From the NCBI GenBank assembly GCA_965658375.1, contig CBFHSD010000023.1:1-34714 (forward strand): a stretch of 34,714 nt of DNA. Reading direction: 5' to 3'. Made by a program: the position numbers and the translations under genes. Below the pieces are notes generated by a model, which worked only from the letters and a program-made list of their open reading frames with translations, did no database searches and was not told the DNA's origin. Position 1 is the first letter of the stretch. Each line of letters starts with the position of its first letter. This stretch comes from CBFHSD01 sp965658375. Its GTDB lineage: Bacteria > Bacteroidota > Bacteroidia > Flavobacteriales_G > Salibacteraceae. Shown here piece after piece: positions 14,586-23,534 of this stretch.

Positions 14586-17500
14586 ATGAAGGCATTTTTA
14601 AGCAGTGTACTTCTTTTTTTCAGTTTGCATGTTTCTTTGGCTCAATTGAACGTAGATGGTTCAGTTGTTACCTCTAGGAACAAAAAAATCGTTGATGCCC
14701 AAATTGTTGTTAAATCTGGAGGGTCTACGCTAAAAACTGAAGCTGCTCGAGGAGGAAACTTCACNNNNNNNNNNNNNNNNNNNNNNNNNNNNNNNNNNNN
14801 NNNNNNNNNNNNNNNNNNNNNNNNNNNNNNNNNNNNNNNNNNNNNNNNNNNNNNNNNNNNNNNAATCGTTGATGCCCAAATTGTTGTTAAATCTGGAGGG
14901 TCTACGCTAAAAACTGAAGCTGCTCGAGGAGGAAACTTCACGTTCACTTTGCCTTTTGATAAAGATCTATATCTGCATTTCGAAGCTCCGGGTTATGCTA
15001 CTAAAATAATTTGGATAGATACAAAAGGTCTTACCGAAGGAACCAAAAAGAAACCGCATCGTTTTGCAAATCTCACCCTAGAGTTACCAGAGAAGCTAGA
15101 TGGAGTTGACTATTCAGCACTTTCTAAGCCCATTGCGAAAATCAAATACATGGAAACCGAAGGGTATTTCGCGACAGACATGCCCTACGTGAACCAACAA
15201 CAAGCTGCTGTTGATAAAGTCAATGAAAAGGTAACTGAAAAGAAAAAGGCAGTTGCAGCTGAAGAGCGTAAAGTACAACAAGATTACATCAGACACATTT
15301 CCGATGGTGATAGCTATGTACGCGTTGAAGACTACGCCAAAGCAGTGGCAAGTTATGAGTTGGCCATTAAATTAAAACCAAATGACCCAATTGCGAAAGA
15401 GAAACTGAATAAAGCGATTGCAGAAAAGAATGCGAAAGACAATCTAGATCGTGATTTCAATAACATGATGAGCCAAGCTCGAGATGAAATGAGTTCGGGC
15501 AAATATGAGGATGCTAAAATGTCTGTTGAATTTGCATTGGGATTAAAGGCTAACGATGCAGACGCAAAGGCCATGCAGAAGGAGATAACGGATAAGCTAG
15601 CGCAACAAGCTTCTGCTGAGAGAGAATTCCAAAAATTCGTTGATGCCGCCACAAAAGAACAACTAGCTAAAAATTACGAAGAGGCCAAAAAGCTGTTTTT
15701 ACAGGCCAAAGAAGCTAAGCCGTCATCGCCAATTCCTGACCAAAAAATAGCTCAAATTAATAAGGCCTTAGCTTCTCAAGCTGCTGCAGAAGCAGAAAGA
15801 CTTGCCAAGCTCAATGCCGATTACAATGCCGCTTTAGCAGATGGAGATGCGAAAAAGACCAGTGGTGATTACGCTGGGGCCATTGCTGCGTATGAGCTCG
15901 CACAAACCTTCAAGGCTGATGAGGCCACTCCAAAAACGAAAATCAAGGAAGTTGAAGCTTTGATTGCTCAAGAAGCTAATAAGCAGAAAGAGTATGAAAG
16001 TACTATGGCTGCAGCAACTAAAGCCTTTGAAGGAGAAAAGTGGGAAGAGGCGAAGAGCTTGTATCAAAAAGCAAAAACAATTGACCCAACACAATCTACC
16101 CCTGATCAACAACTAGCTGCAATAGATACGAAATTAGCTGCTTTAGCTGCCGCAGCAGCCGCTGCAGAGCAAGCAGAAAAAGAAGCTGCTGCTAAACTCG
16201 ATGCCGATTACAATGCNNNNNNNNNNNNNNNNNNNNNNNNNNNNNNNNNNNNNNNNNNNNNNNNNNNNNNNNNNNNNNNNNNNNNNNNNNNNNNNNNNNN
16301 NNNNNNNNNNNNNNNNGCTTTAGCTGCCGCAGCAGCCGCTGCAGAGCAAGCAGAAAAAGATGCTGCTGCTAAACTCGATGCCGATTACAATGCTGCCTTG
16401 GCAGATGGAGATGCTAAGAAAGGCAGTGGAGATTACGCTGGAGCCATTGCCGCTTATGAAGTAGCAAGTGGTCTCAAAGCAAATGAGTCTGCCCCAAAAG
16501 ACAAAATCAAAGAGGTACAAGGCTTAATGGCAGAAGCCGAAGCCAATCAGAAAGCTTTTGAAAAAGCGCTTGCAGATGCTCAAAAAGCCTTCGATTCTGA
16601 AGATTTGGATGAAGCCAAAAGCCTTTATGGCCAAGCCAAGACTTTAGATCCTAGCAGTCCAGTTCCCGATCAACAATTGGCCGCAATAGATGCAAAACTT
16701 GGCGCTTTAGCTGCCGCAGCAGCCGCTGCAGAGCAAGCAGAAAAAGACGCTGCTGCTAAACTCGATGCCGATTACAATGCTGCCTTGGCAGATGGAGATG
16801 CTAAGAAAGGCAGTGGAGATTACGCTGGAGCCATTGCCGCTTATGAAGTAGCAAGTGGTCTCAAAGCAAATGAGTCTGCCCCAAAAGACAAAATCAAAGA
16901 GGTACAAGGCTTAATGGCAGAAGCCGAAGCCAATCAGAAAGCTTTTGAAAAAGCGCTTGCAGATGCTCAAAAAGCCTTCGATTCTGAAGATTGGGATGAA
17001 GCCAAAAGCCTATATAGTCAAGCCAAGACTTTAGATCCTAGCAGTCCGGTTCCCGATCAACAATTGGCTGCAATAGATGCAAAACTTGGCGCTTTAGCTG
17101 CCGCAGCAGCCGCTGCAGAGCAAGCAGAAAAAGACGCTGCTGCTCAACTCGATGCGGACTACAATGCTGCATTAGCTGATGGAGATGCGAAAAAGACCAG
17201 TGGAGATTACGCTGGAGCCATAGCTGATTATGAAGTAGCAAGTGGTCTCAAAGCAGATGAGTCTGCCCCAAAAGACAAAATCAAAGAGGTACAAGGCTTA
17301 ATGGCAGAAGCTGAAGCCAATAAGAAAGCTTTTGAAAAGGCGCTTGCAGATGCACAAAAAGCATTTGATAGCGAGAAGTGGCAAGAAGCGAAAGGACATT
17401 ACGAATCTGTACTTTCTTTAGATGCCTCCAACACTACGGCTAAAGCGCAAATTGTCGCAATTGATCAAAAACTCAAACAAGAACGGTTAGCCAATGCAGA

Positions 17501-19262
17501 GGCACAACGATTGGCGGATGCCGAAGCGCAGTACAAAGGTTTCATAGAACAAGGTGATGATGCCTTTAAATCTTCCAACTACACAGCAGCGAAAACTGCA
17601 TACGCGAGTGCTTTGAATGCTAAGCCTAATAAAGCTTATCCTCAAGAAAAAATAGCGGAAATTGACCTTAAATTAAAAGCGCAAGCAACTGCTGAGCAAG
17701 AGAAGCAGGCAGCAGCCGCGCTTGCTGCTCAACAAGAAGCGGATGAACAAGCTCGTTTAGCAAAACTCCAAGCAGACGAAGAAGCTAAATTGGCAGCAGC
17801 AATGGCGGCTAAAGAAGCAGAACTAGAAGCATATAACTCCTCAATAGCCGATGCAGATGCCGCTTTTGGAAAAGGGAGTATGGATCAAGCTAAAACCTTG
17901 TACAATAAAGCACTTACTCAACGTCCTGGTGATGTATATGCAGCGGCTCAAATTGCAAAAATAGATGAGCAGAAACTAGCCTCTTTTGGCGCTGAAAAAG
18001 CCTATGACGATGCCGTGAAGCAAGGGTTGGCGAAATACAATAGTGGTAATTACTCATCTGCAAAATCTTTCTATAAAAAAGCGAATGCTATAAGACCGAG
18101 TGAAAGTGAACCAAAGCAGAAACTTGCAGATATAGAAGAGAAACTTAAGGCTATTCAAGCAGAGCAGGCTGCCTTGATATCCGATTTAGAAGGTCAGCAA
18201 AAAATATTCGAACAAGAATATCAAGCCATTGTGCGTGAAGCTGAATCAGCACGTTCAAGCAAAGATTACAACTTAGCAATTAGTCGCTATGAAAAAGCGA
18301 GAAGCATGAAGCCTAGCGATACGAAAGTGGAAGATGCTTTGAACGAAACGGTGGAAGAACAAAGAGCGGAAAGAGCTGCTTTGTACACCAAACAATCTGA
18401 AGAAGAATCATTGGCTCAAAAAGAGAGTGCATACAAAAAATACATCTCTGAAGGTGATCAATTCTTAGCGCAAGGAAATTTCGAGGGTGCACGAAATAAA
18501 TACCAACTTGCAGCAAGAATCTTCCCTCAGCGATCTGAACTTGGCAACAAGTTGGTTCAAGTAAATGATGCTGAGTATGCGCATCAGCAAGAGGAGGCTA
18601 TGATGCGCAAAGCGCGACATGAGGCTATTGAATCTGAAAAGAAATACAATGCACTTATTATTGCTGCCGACAATGCTTTCAAATCTTTTGATTTGGAAAC
18701 AGCTAAAACAAAGTACCTCGTTGCATTGGATGTAAATCCAGGCGTGTCTTATCCAAACCAACAGTTACAGAAGATTGAAACTTTGGAACAAAAAGCGGCT
18801 GAAGAAGAAAGATTAAGAGCTGAAGCAGAACAAAAAGCGAACGATAAAAAATCGCGTTATGCGCAGTTGGTGAAGGATGGAGATCAACAGTTCAGGTCAA
18901 AGGAATATGTAGTTGCAAAAGCTTCTTACAAAGAAGCCAATAAAATCTTCCCTTATGAAGCCTATCCAGTAAGACAAATAAATAAGATAGAGATCATTGA
19001 AATGAACCAAAACAAGCCCGAGCCTAAGCCTGTGCAAGTGATGGAGACTTTCCGTGAACGTATTGCTCGAACGAATCCAGCTGGGGTAAATAAAACTGAA
19101 ATAGAAGAAGTTGGTCGAGTAGTAACCATCGTTACTGTCGTGAAAGGCGATTTAGGCGATCAATACATTAAAGAATCCTATGCTGCAGGAGGAACCTACT
19201 ATTCAAAGAATGGTAAGACCTATCCCAAACAACTTTGGATGCAAGAAACCGGATCAAAATAA
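14586..19262 (+). CDS. Giant secreted TPR-repeat protein (two assembly gaps)
   Basis: The displayed frame has 1558 codons including two N runs. Parts in order: signal peptide (ends HVSLA before QLN); CarboxypepD_reg-like domain (NFTFTLPFDKDLYLHFEAPG), duplicated in part around the first gap; about 18 visible ~47-aa TPR-like repeats with Ala/Glu/Lys coiled linkers; and a C-terminal module with GDQYIKESYAAGGTYYSKNG shared with the preceding gene. Repeats 6-11 lie in 129-aa double units that are nearly identical. Collapsing the first gap removes 59 codons and restores alignment with the paralog, so the true protein is near 1500 aa, plus or minus missing repeat units. It is probably a periplasmic or surface scaffold; the function is unknown. 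Confidence 0.78.
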   Translation: MKAFLSSVLLFFSLHVSLAQLNVDGSVVTSRNKKIVDAQIVVKSGGSTLKTEAARGGNFXXXXXXXXXXXXXXXXXXXXXXXXXXXXXXXXXXIVDAQIVVKSGGSTLKTEAARGGNFTFTLPFDKDLYLHFEAPGYATKIIWIDTKGLTEGTKKKPHRFANLTLELPEKLDGVDYSALSKPIAKIKYMETEGYFATDMPYVNQQQAAVDKVNEKVTEKKKAVAAEERKVQQDYIRHISDGDSYVRVEDYAKAVASYELAIKLKPNDPIAKEKLNKAIAEKNAKDNLDRDFNNMMSQARDEMSSGKYEDAKMSVEFALGLKANDADAKAMQKEITDKLAQQASAEREFQKFVDAATKEQLAKNYEEAKKLFLQAKEAKPSSPIPDQKIAQINKALASQAAAEAERLAKLNADYNAALADGDAKKTSGDYAGAIAAYELAQTFKADEATPKTKIKEVEALIAQEANKQKEYESTMAAATKAFEGEKWEEAKSLYQKAKTIDPTQSTPDQQLAAIDTKLAALAAAAAAAEQAEKEAAAKLDADYNXXXXXXXXXXXXXXXXXXXXXXXXXXXXXXXXXXALAAAAAAAEQAEKDAAAKLDADYNAALADGDAKKGSGDYAGAIAAYEVASGLKANESAPKDKIKEVQGLMAEAEANQKAFEKALADAQKAFDSEDLDEAKSLYGQAKTLDPSSPVPDQQLAAIDAKLGALAAAAAAAEQAEKDAAAKLDADYNAALADGDAKKGSGDYAGAIAAYEVASGLKANESAPKDKIKEVQGLMAEAEANQKAFEKALADAQKAFDSEDWDEAKSLYSQAKTLDPSSPVPDQQLAAIDAKLGALAAAAAAAEQAEKDAAAQLDADYNAALADGDAKKTSGDYAGAIADYEVASGLKADESAPKDKIKEVQGLMAEAEANKKAFEKALADAQKAFDSEKWQEAKGHYESVLSLDASNTTAKAQIVAIDQKLKQERLANAEAQRLADAEAQYKGFIEQGDDAFKSSNYTAAKTAYASALNAKPNKAYPQEKIAEIDLKLKAQATAEQEKQAAAALAAQQEADEQARLAKLQADEEAKLAAAMAAKEAELEAYNSSIADADAAFGKGSMDQAKTLYNKALTQRPGDVYAAAQIAKIDEQKLASFGAEKAYDDAVKQGLAKYNSGNYSSAKSFYKKANAIRPSESEPKQKLADIEEKLKAIQAEQAALISDLEGQQKIFEQEYQAIVREAESARSSKDYNLAISRYEKARSMKPSDTKVEDALNETVEEQRAERAALYTKQSEEESLAQKESAYKKYISEGDQFLAQGNFEGARNKYQLAARIFPQRSELGNKLVQVNDAEYAHQQEEAMMRKARHEAIESEKKYNALIIAADNAFKSFDLETAKTKYLVALDVNPGVSYPNQQLQKIETLEQKAAEEERLRAEAEQKANDKKSRYAQLVKDGDQQFRSKEYVVAKASYKEANKIFPYEAYPVRQINKIEIIEMNQNKPEPKPVQVMETFRERIARTNPAGVNKTEIEEVGRVVTIVTVVKGDLGDQYIKESYAAGGTYYSKNGKTYPKQLWMQETGSK
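14765..14863. other. Assembly gap 1 (99 N) with duplicated flanks
   Basis: The 78 bp before the gap (14687-14764) are repeated exactly after it (14864-14941), an offset of 177 bp. The duplicated segment falls inside a single beta-domain that does not tolerate such a repeat, so the two contig ends probably overlap and the gap should be closed to nothing. Confidence 0.9.
15753..17477 (+). repeat. 387-bp tandem repeats coding 129-aa double TPR-like units
   Basis: The unit begins GCTTTAGCTGCCGCAGCAGC at 16317, 16704 and 17091, exactly 387 bp apart. The first two full copies differ at only about 7 positions by eye. The third (17091-17477) is more diverged in its second half. An older copy occupies 15753-16139. 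Each unit codes two helical repeats (DYNAALADGDAKKGSGDYAG... and FEKALADAQKAFDSED...) plus an Ala-rich linker. The reading frame is kept throughout. Confidence 0.9.
16217..16316. other. Assembly gap 2 (100 N) with duplicated flanks
   Basis: The 77 bp before the gap (16140-16216) reappear after it (16317-16393) with one difference (GAA versus GAT codon), again an offset of 177 bp. The gap lies at the edge of the 387-bp tandem array, so the number of repeat units in the genome cannot be known from this sequence. Confidence 0.9.
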
Positions 19263-19490
19263 AGTGATTCTGCCTTGTTTATGACTTGTGCTTTTCCTTT
19301 GTTGAACCAAGTAATACGATGGCGTCCATTTCTTCACCATTCACAGATTCTATAAGTTACAAATATCGAGAACACATAGACAACTAATGAAGGGCATTGG
19401 CTAGGAGCATAGTGCTTCGATTGGTCCCATTTAATTTAGTTAAAAAGACCACTATGCGGTTGTAAAATCTCCCCAAGAAAAACAAAGCGT
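19263..19490. other. Intergenic region, nothing supported
   Basis: No ORF with recognisable content and no terminator for the giant TPR gene is visible. A 21-codon minus-strand frame ending near 19278 looks protein-like but is too short to call. Confidence 0.4.
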
Positions 19491-19520
19491 AAAAAAAGCC
19501 GAGATTAATTGATCTCGACT
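19491..19520 (-). terminator. Rho-independent terminator of the DUF6580-like gene
   Basis: Read on the minus strand, AGTCGAGAT (19512-19520) pairs with ATCTCGGCT (19497-19505) around a 6-nt loop, with one T-G pair. It is followed by seven T (19491-19497). It lies 28 nt after the stop codon of the gene at 19548. Confidence 0.8.
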
Positions 19521-19547
19521 TTCTCATATCTTGAAATTTTGAATATT

Positions 19548-20114
19548 CTAAATTACGGTAGCTTTATCTTTACACCACTTAGCTTTTGCAAATACATATC
19601 CCTGAATCAGAACTACAGAAAAGAAAATGTTTCCGGCCATGGTGTTTTTTAGAAATGGTAGTCCAGCAGTATAACTTTCAATTAAACCTAAAGTATTCTG
19701 AGGATAAACAGGATTTCCAATCCAAGCTCCAAAATTTGTGATTAAAAAGAACAGCAATGAACCGGCAACACTTGCACCCAATACAGACGCCAGTTTGGGA
19801 GAAGATTGAATCATCCAACCTAAAGCAATCATCACTAAATATGCGCTATAGATGTAAAAAGCTCCAGAAGTAAACCAAGCAAACCCCTCATTGTAAGCAG
19901 AATAAACAATGTTATTCAATAACAAGTCGGTAATGAATAGGGCTGCGAAAGGAACAAGGATGGTGCGTATACTCTTCTTGAAAGTTACCCCGCTATACAA
20001 AGCAAGCGCTCCTAAAGCACTGACATTAAACATGAACGGCAAAAATCTTGTAGCCGCAACCAATACAAGTCCAAATACTAAAAACAATATTTTTAAATCC
20101 TTCGTTTGATTCAT
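19548..20114 (-). CDS. DUF6580-like integral membrane protein
   Basis: The protein has 188 aa from ATG 20114; a longer frame adds seven residues with no support. About five membrane helices are predicted. The N-terminal half carries the pattern of the DUF6580 group: an ATRFLPFMFNVSALGALALY segment, then a GVTFKKS loop, PFAALFITDLLLN, and later FGAWIGNPVYPQ. This group resembles the substrate-binding (S) components of ECF vitamin transporters and is annotated as putative transport protein. The substrate is unknown. The gene stands alone with its own terminator and a -7-like TATATTTG just upstream. Confidence 0.75.
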   Translation of the reverse strand: MNQTKDLKILFLVFGLVLVAATRFLPFMFNVSALGALALYSGVTFKKSIRTILVPFAALFITDLLLNNIVYSAYNEGFAWFTSGAFYIYSAYLVMIALGWMIQSSPKLASVLGASVAGSLLFFLITNFGAWIGNPVYPQNTLGLIESYTAGLPFLKNTMAGNIFFSVVLIQGYVFAKAKWCKDKATVI

Positions 20115-20132
20115 CCTAAGAATAATTTGACA

Positions 20133-20140
20133 CAAATATA
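20133..20140 (-). promoter_or_regulatory. Candidate -7 element of the DUF6580-like gene
   Basis: On the minus strand this reads TATATTTG, matching TAnnTTTG, 18 nt before the ATG at 20114. No good -33 TTG is seen at the expected distance. Confidence 0.4.
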
Positions 20141-20289
20141 CAAATAGTTCAACTCGATTATCATCCCGTTTACTGCGAGAATAGGCAAATTATCAGCCTA
20201 TGCTCAATCAATTTATAAGCTTGAGATTCAACTGAAAATACTCGAGTTTATTGAACGCACTATGTGAAAAACTACTTTGTTCTATTGAG

Positions 20290-20320
20290 TTGAAATTAAT
20301 GTATATTGTAACCTACTTTG
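20290..20320 (+). promoter_or_regulatory. Candidate recQ promoter
   Basis: TTG (20290-20292) is separated by 21 nt from TACTTTG (20314-20320), close to the Bacteroidota promoter pattern. It would give a leader of about 85 nt before the recQ ATG. The rest of the 298-bp space between the two divergent genes shows nothing else I can name. Confidence 0.4.
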
Positions 20321-20412
20321 CAAGTATGAAGTAAAAATGTATGACCTTCATATGAGGTTTAAGATTAGCCACATCCCCCCAAAACGTTGAATAATATTTA
20401 GACTTGAAATAA

Positions 20413-22608
20413 ATGGTTCAAGATGTTGATTTATATAAAGCGCTAAAATCCTTTTTCGGGTTTGATAAATTTAAAGGCGATCAGAAAGCGATTATGGAGA
20501 ATGTATTGGCTGGTAATGACACCTTTGTTATTATGCCAACAGGAGGAGGTAAATCTTTAACCTATCAACTGCCCGCCCTTGTAAGTGAAGGAACGGCAAT
20601 AGTAATTTCTCCGCTCATAGCTTTAATGAAAAACCAGGTGGATAGCATCCGTGGTTTTGTAGAAAAAGATGGTGTAGCAAATTTTCTCAATTCATCATTG
20701 AACAAAACTGATTTAAACAGAGTAAAAGCTGATTTAATTGGAGGCGAAACCAAGTTGCTATACGTAGCTCCAGAATCACTCACAAAAGAAGATAATCTCA
20801 ACCTCTTTAAATCTATAAAAATATCTTTTGTTGCAGTAGATGAAGCGCATTGCATCAGTGAGTGGGGCCATGACTTTAGACCTGAATACAGAAGAATAAA
20901 AGAAATGGTGAAAGGCATTGACCCTAACATTCCCATCATGGCCTTAACCGCAACCGCAACACCCAAGGTGCAACATGATATTCAGAAGAACCTTGGAATG
21001 CTGGGTGCAAAGGTCTTCAAGGCAAGCTTTAATAGAGCAAACTTGTTTTATGAGGTACGCCCTAAGATTAACCCAGAAAAACAAATCATTAAATTCATTA
21101 AAGACAGAAGTGGAGAATCTGGTATCATTTACTGCTTAAGCCGAAAAATGGTGGAGCAGTTAGCAGAGACACTTCAAGTGAATGGCATTAAAGCACTGCC
21201 TTACCATGCGGGATTGGAAACATCGCGCAGAGGAAAATACCAAGATGACTTTTTAATGGAGGAAGTAGACGTAATTGTCGCTACCATCGCATTTGGAATG
21301 GGAATAGACAAGCCGGATGTGCGTTTTGTTATTCATTATGATATGTCTAAAAGTCTAGAAGGCTACTACCAAGAAACAGGAAGGGCTGGAAGAGATGGAG
21401 GAGAAGGACATTGTCTGGCATTCTACGATTACAAAGACATTGAAAAACTAGAGAAGTTTACCACAGGAAAGCCCATAGCAGAACAAGAAATATCAAGAGC
21501 ACTTTTACAAGAGGTGGTCACTTATGCAGAGACAGCCATGTCTCGAAGAAAATTCTTACTTCATTATTTCGGTGAGGAATGGGATGAGAATACTGGAGAA
21601 GGGAAAAACATGGATGACAACATGGTGAATCCAAAAGAGAAAGTAGAAGCCCAAGAACAAATGGTTATACTCCTCAATACAGTCATTGATGTGAAGGAGA
21701 TGTTCAAAGCTAAGCATGTGGTGAATGTGCTTTTAGGGAAAGAAACAGCGGAAGTTAAAAGCAATAAACAACAGTTGATTCAAGCCTTCGGAAAAGGAAA
21801 AGACAAAGACGAGAAATTCTGGATGGCTTTGATTCGGCAAGGTATTGTGGCACGTTACATCTCTAAGAAAATTGAGCAATACGGAACGCTTTCAGTATCT
21901 GAAGAAGGAAAGGCATACCTCGAAAACCCAAAGAGCTTTATGCTTATTAAAGATCATGATTATGATCAGTTGCAAGAGGATGCAAACGCTTTGACCAATC
22001 AAAAGGCAGGAGCTGCTGGTGATGAAATCTTGCTGAAAGAGTTGAAAGACTTAAGAAAAAAGATAGGTCATCAAAAAAACTTACCGCCTTTCGTGATTTT
22101 CCAAGATCCTTCTCTAGCCGATATGGCCACACAGTATCCCATTACCATGGAAGAACTGTGCAACATACAAGGAGTTGGACAGGGAAAAGCCAATAAATTC
22201 GGAAAGCCCTTTATAGAGTTGATCTCCAACTACGTAGAATCCAACAACATAGACCGTCCTCAAGACATGGTGGTCAAGTCTATTGCGAATAAAAGCAGTC
22301 AGAAAATTGCAATTATTCAAGGAATAGACAGGAAAATGCCCATGGCAGATTTGGCACGTTCTCGCAGTTTAAGCGATGAAGAGTTCGTTACCGAACTCGA
22401 GAATATTGTACATTCTGGTACTAAGCTGAACATCGACTATTACATCAATAATGTGCTCGACGAAGATCATCAGGAAGAAATATTTGAATATTTCATGGAA
22501 GCCGAGACAGATTCCATTGAAGATGCTTTAGAGGAATTTGATGATGAATATTCAGAAGAGGAGTTAAGACTGATGCGCATCAAGTTTTACGCAGTAGTCG
22601 GTAATTAA
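20413..22608 (+). CDS. recQ: ATP-dependent DNA helicase RecQ
   Basis: This 731-aa 3'-to-5' DNA helicase acts in recombination and replication-fork repair. Motif I is MPTGGGKS (41-48, Lys47). DEAH is at 143-146 followed by CISEWGHDFRPEY. Motifs V/VI appear in IVATIAFGMGIDKPDVR and QETGRAGRDG. An HRDC domain follows (LADMATQYPITMEELCNI), then a long acidic C-terminal extension. The RecQ-Ct zinc site of the E. coli type is missing: the segment reads SRRKFLLHYFGEEWDENTGE with no Cys cluster. This appears to be the usual Bacteroidota form. The gene is followed at short distance by a transporter and an acyltransferase gene, probably one transcript. Confidence 0.95.
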   Translation: MVQDVDLYKALKSFFGFDKFKGDQKAIMENVLAGNDTFVIMPTGGGKSLTYQLPALVSEGTAIVISPLIALMKNQVDSIRGFVEKDGVANFLNSSLNKTDLNRVKADLIGGETKLLYVAPESLTKEDNLNLFKSIKISFVAVDEAHCISEWGHDFRPEYRRIKEMVKGIDPNIPIMALTATATPKVQHDIQKNLGMLGAKVFKASFNRANLFYEVRPKINPEKQIIKFIKDRSGESGIIYCLSRKMVEQLAETLQVNGIKALPYHAGLETSRRGKYQDDFLMEEVDVIVATIAFGMGIDKPDVRFVIHYDMSKSLEGYYQETGRAGRDGGEGHCLAFYDYKDIEKLEKFTTGKPIAEQEISRALLQEVVTYAETAMSRRKFLLHYFGEEWDENTGEGKNMDDNMVNPKEKVEAQEQMVILLNTVIDVKEMFKAKHVVNVLLGKETAEVKSNKQQLIQAFGKGKDKDEKFWMALIRQGIVARYISKKIEQYGTLSVSEEGKAYLENPKSFMLIKDHDYDQLQEDANALTNQKAGAAGDEILLKELKDLRKKIGHQKNLPPFVIFQDPSLADMATQYPITMEELCNIQGVGQGKANKFGKPFIELISNYVESNNIDRPQDMVVKSIANKSSQKIAIIQGIDRKMPMADLARSRSLSDEEFVTELENIVHSGTKLNIDYYINNVLDEDHQEEIFEYFMEAETDSIEDALEEFDDEYSEEELRLMRIKFYAVVGN

Positions 22609-22649
22609 TTCTTTTCCAATTGCATTCTATAGATAACGAAGTCTTACAC

Positions 22650-23522
22650 ATGAGCACCGATATGCTTTGGTTGCTCAATTTAGCGCTGGCCATCATCATG
22701 TATGGTGTGGCTTTAACAATTCGTACAGAGCATTTTAAAGAACTAGCAAAAGATCCAAAACCGATTCTTGTTGGTGTTCTTTCTCAGTGGATTCTTCTGC
22801 CACTACTTACCCTTGTTTTATGCTATGTGATTGAACCTGTTCCGAGTATGGCATTAGGAATGTTCCTTGTTGCAGCTTGCCCAGGAGGAAATGTGTCTAA
22901 CTTTTTTTCTATGATGGCTAAAGGAAATACCGCCTTATCGGTAGTACTGACCAGCATTTCTTCGGTTGCTTCCCCTTTCATTACGCCCTTAGTTTTCACC
23001 TTTTGGGCATCACTATATGCTCCTAGTGCAAATTTACTGAGAAGCATTGAAATAGACGCGTGGGGTGTTATTCAAACCATCACTTTAATTTTGGTGCTTC
23101 CGTTGATTTCAGGAATTGTTACAACTAAAGTATTGCCTAAAGTGGCTAAAAAGTTGGAAGCTCCTTTTAAGAAAATCTCCATCGTATTTTTTGCTGCCAT
23201 TGTCATTGCCGCAATACTTCCAAATAAAGAGCACTTCGCTAACCATCTATTCATGATCATTCTTTTGGTATTCATTCATAATGGAACCGCACTTTTAGGT
23301 GCCTTTGGTTTTGCCAAAGCCATACGTCAGAATGCTGCCAACACACGCTCCATCACCATTGAAACTGGGATCCAAAACTCCGGCTTAGGCCTTGTTATTA
23401 TCTTCAATTTTTTTGATGGGCTAGGAGGCATGGCATTGATTACTGCCTTCTGGGGAATATGGCATTTGTTCTCAGGTATGGGATTAAGCTATTTTTGGAG
23501 CCGAAAATCTGCAAGAATTTAG
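22650..23522 (+). CDS. Bile acid:sodium symporter family (BASS) transporter
   Basis: The protein has 290 aa from ATG 22650 and about nine or ten membrane helices. Family signatures are the crossover motif AACPGGNVSNFFSMMAKGN and the IETGIQNSGLGLVI motif, both near the sodium sites of BASS transporters. Bacterial members move organic acids such as pantoate or keto acids rather than bile acids. The substrate here is unknown. A TTG at 22620, 11 nt after the recQ stop, would add ten residues (MHSIDNEVLH) and is an alternative start. The downstream acyltransferase gene follows directly. Confidence 0.88.
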   Translation: MSTDMLWLLNLALAIIMYGVALTIRTEHFKELAKDPKPILVGVLSQWILLPLLTLVLCYVIEPVPSMALGMFLVAACPGGNVSNFFSMMAKGNTALSVVLTSISSVASPFITPLVFTFWASLYAPSANLLRSIEIDAWGVIQTITLILVLPLISGIVTTKVLPKVAKKLEAPFKKISIVFFAAIVIAAILPNKEHFANHLFMIILLVFIHNGTALLGAFGFAKAIRQNAANTRSITIETGIQNSGLGLVIIFNFFDGLGGMALITAFWGIWHLFSGMGLSYFWSRKSARI

Positions 23523-23534
23523 TTGACAATACAC

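Noticed and set aside
14687..14941. A true tandem duplication in the N-terminal domain of the giant TPR protein
   Set aside because: The identical 78-bp flanks sit on either side of an N run with the same 177-bp offset as the second gap, and the paralog has a single copy.
15753..17477. CRISPR array
   Set aside because: The repeats are 387 bp, coding and contiguous, without spacers. No CRISPR-like repeats were seen elsewhere.
19278..19345. Short minus-strand frame ending GSTKEKHKS
   Set aside because: Only about 21 codons with a GTG start; too short to separate from chance.
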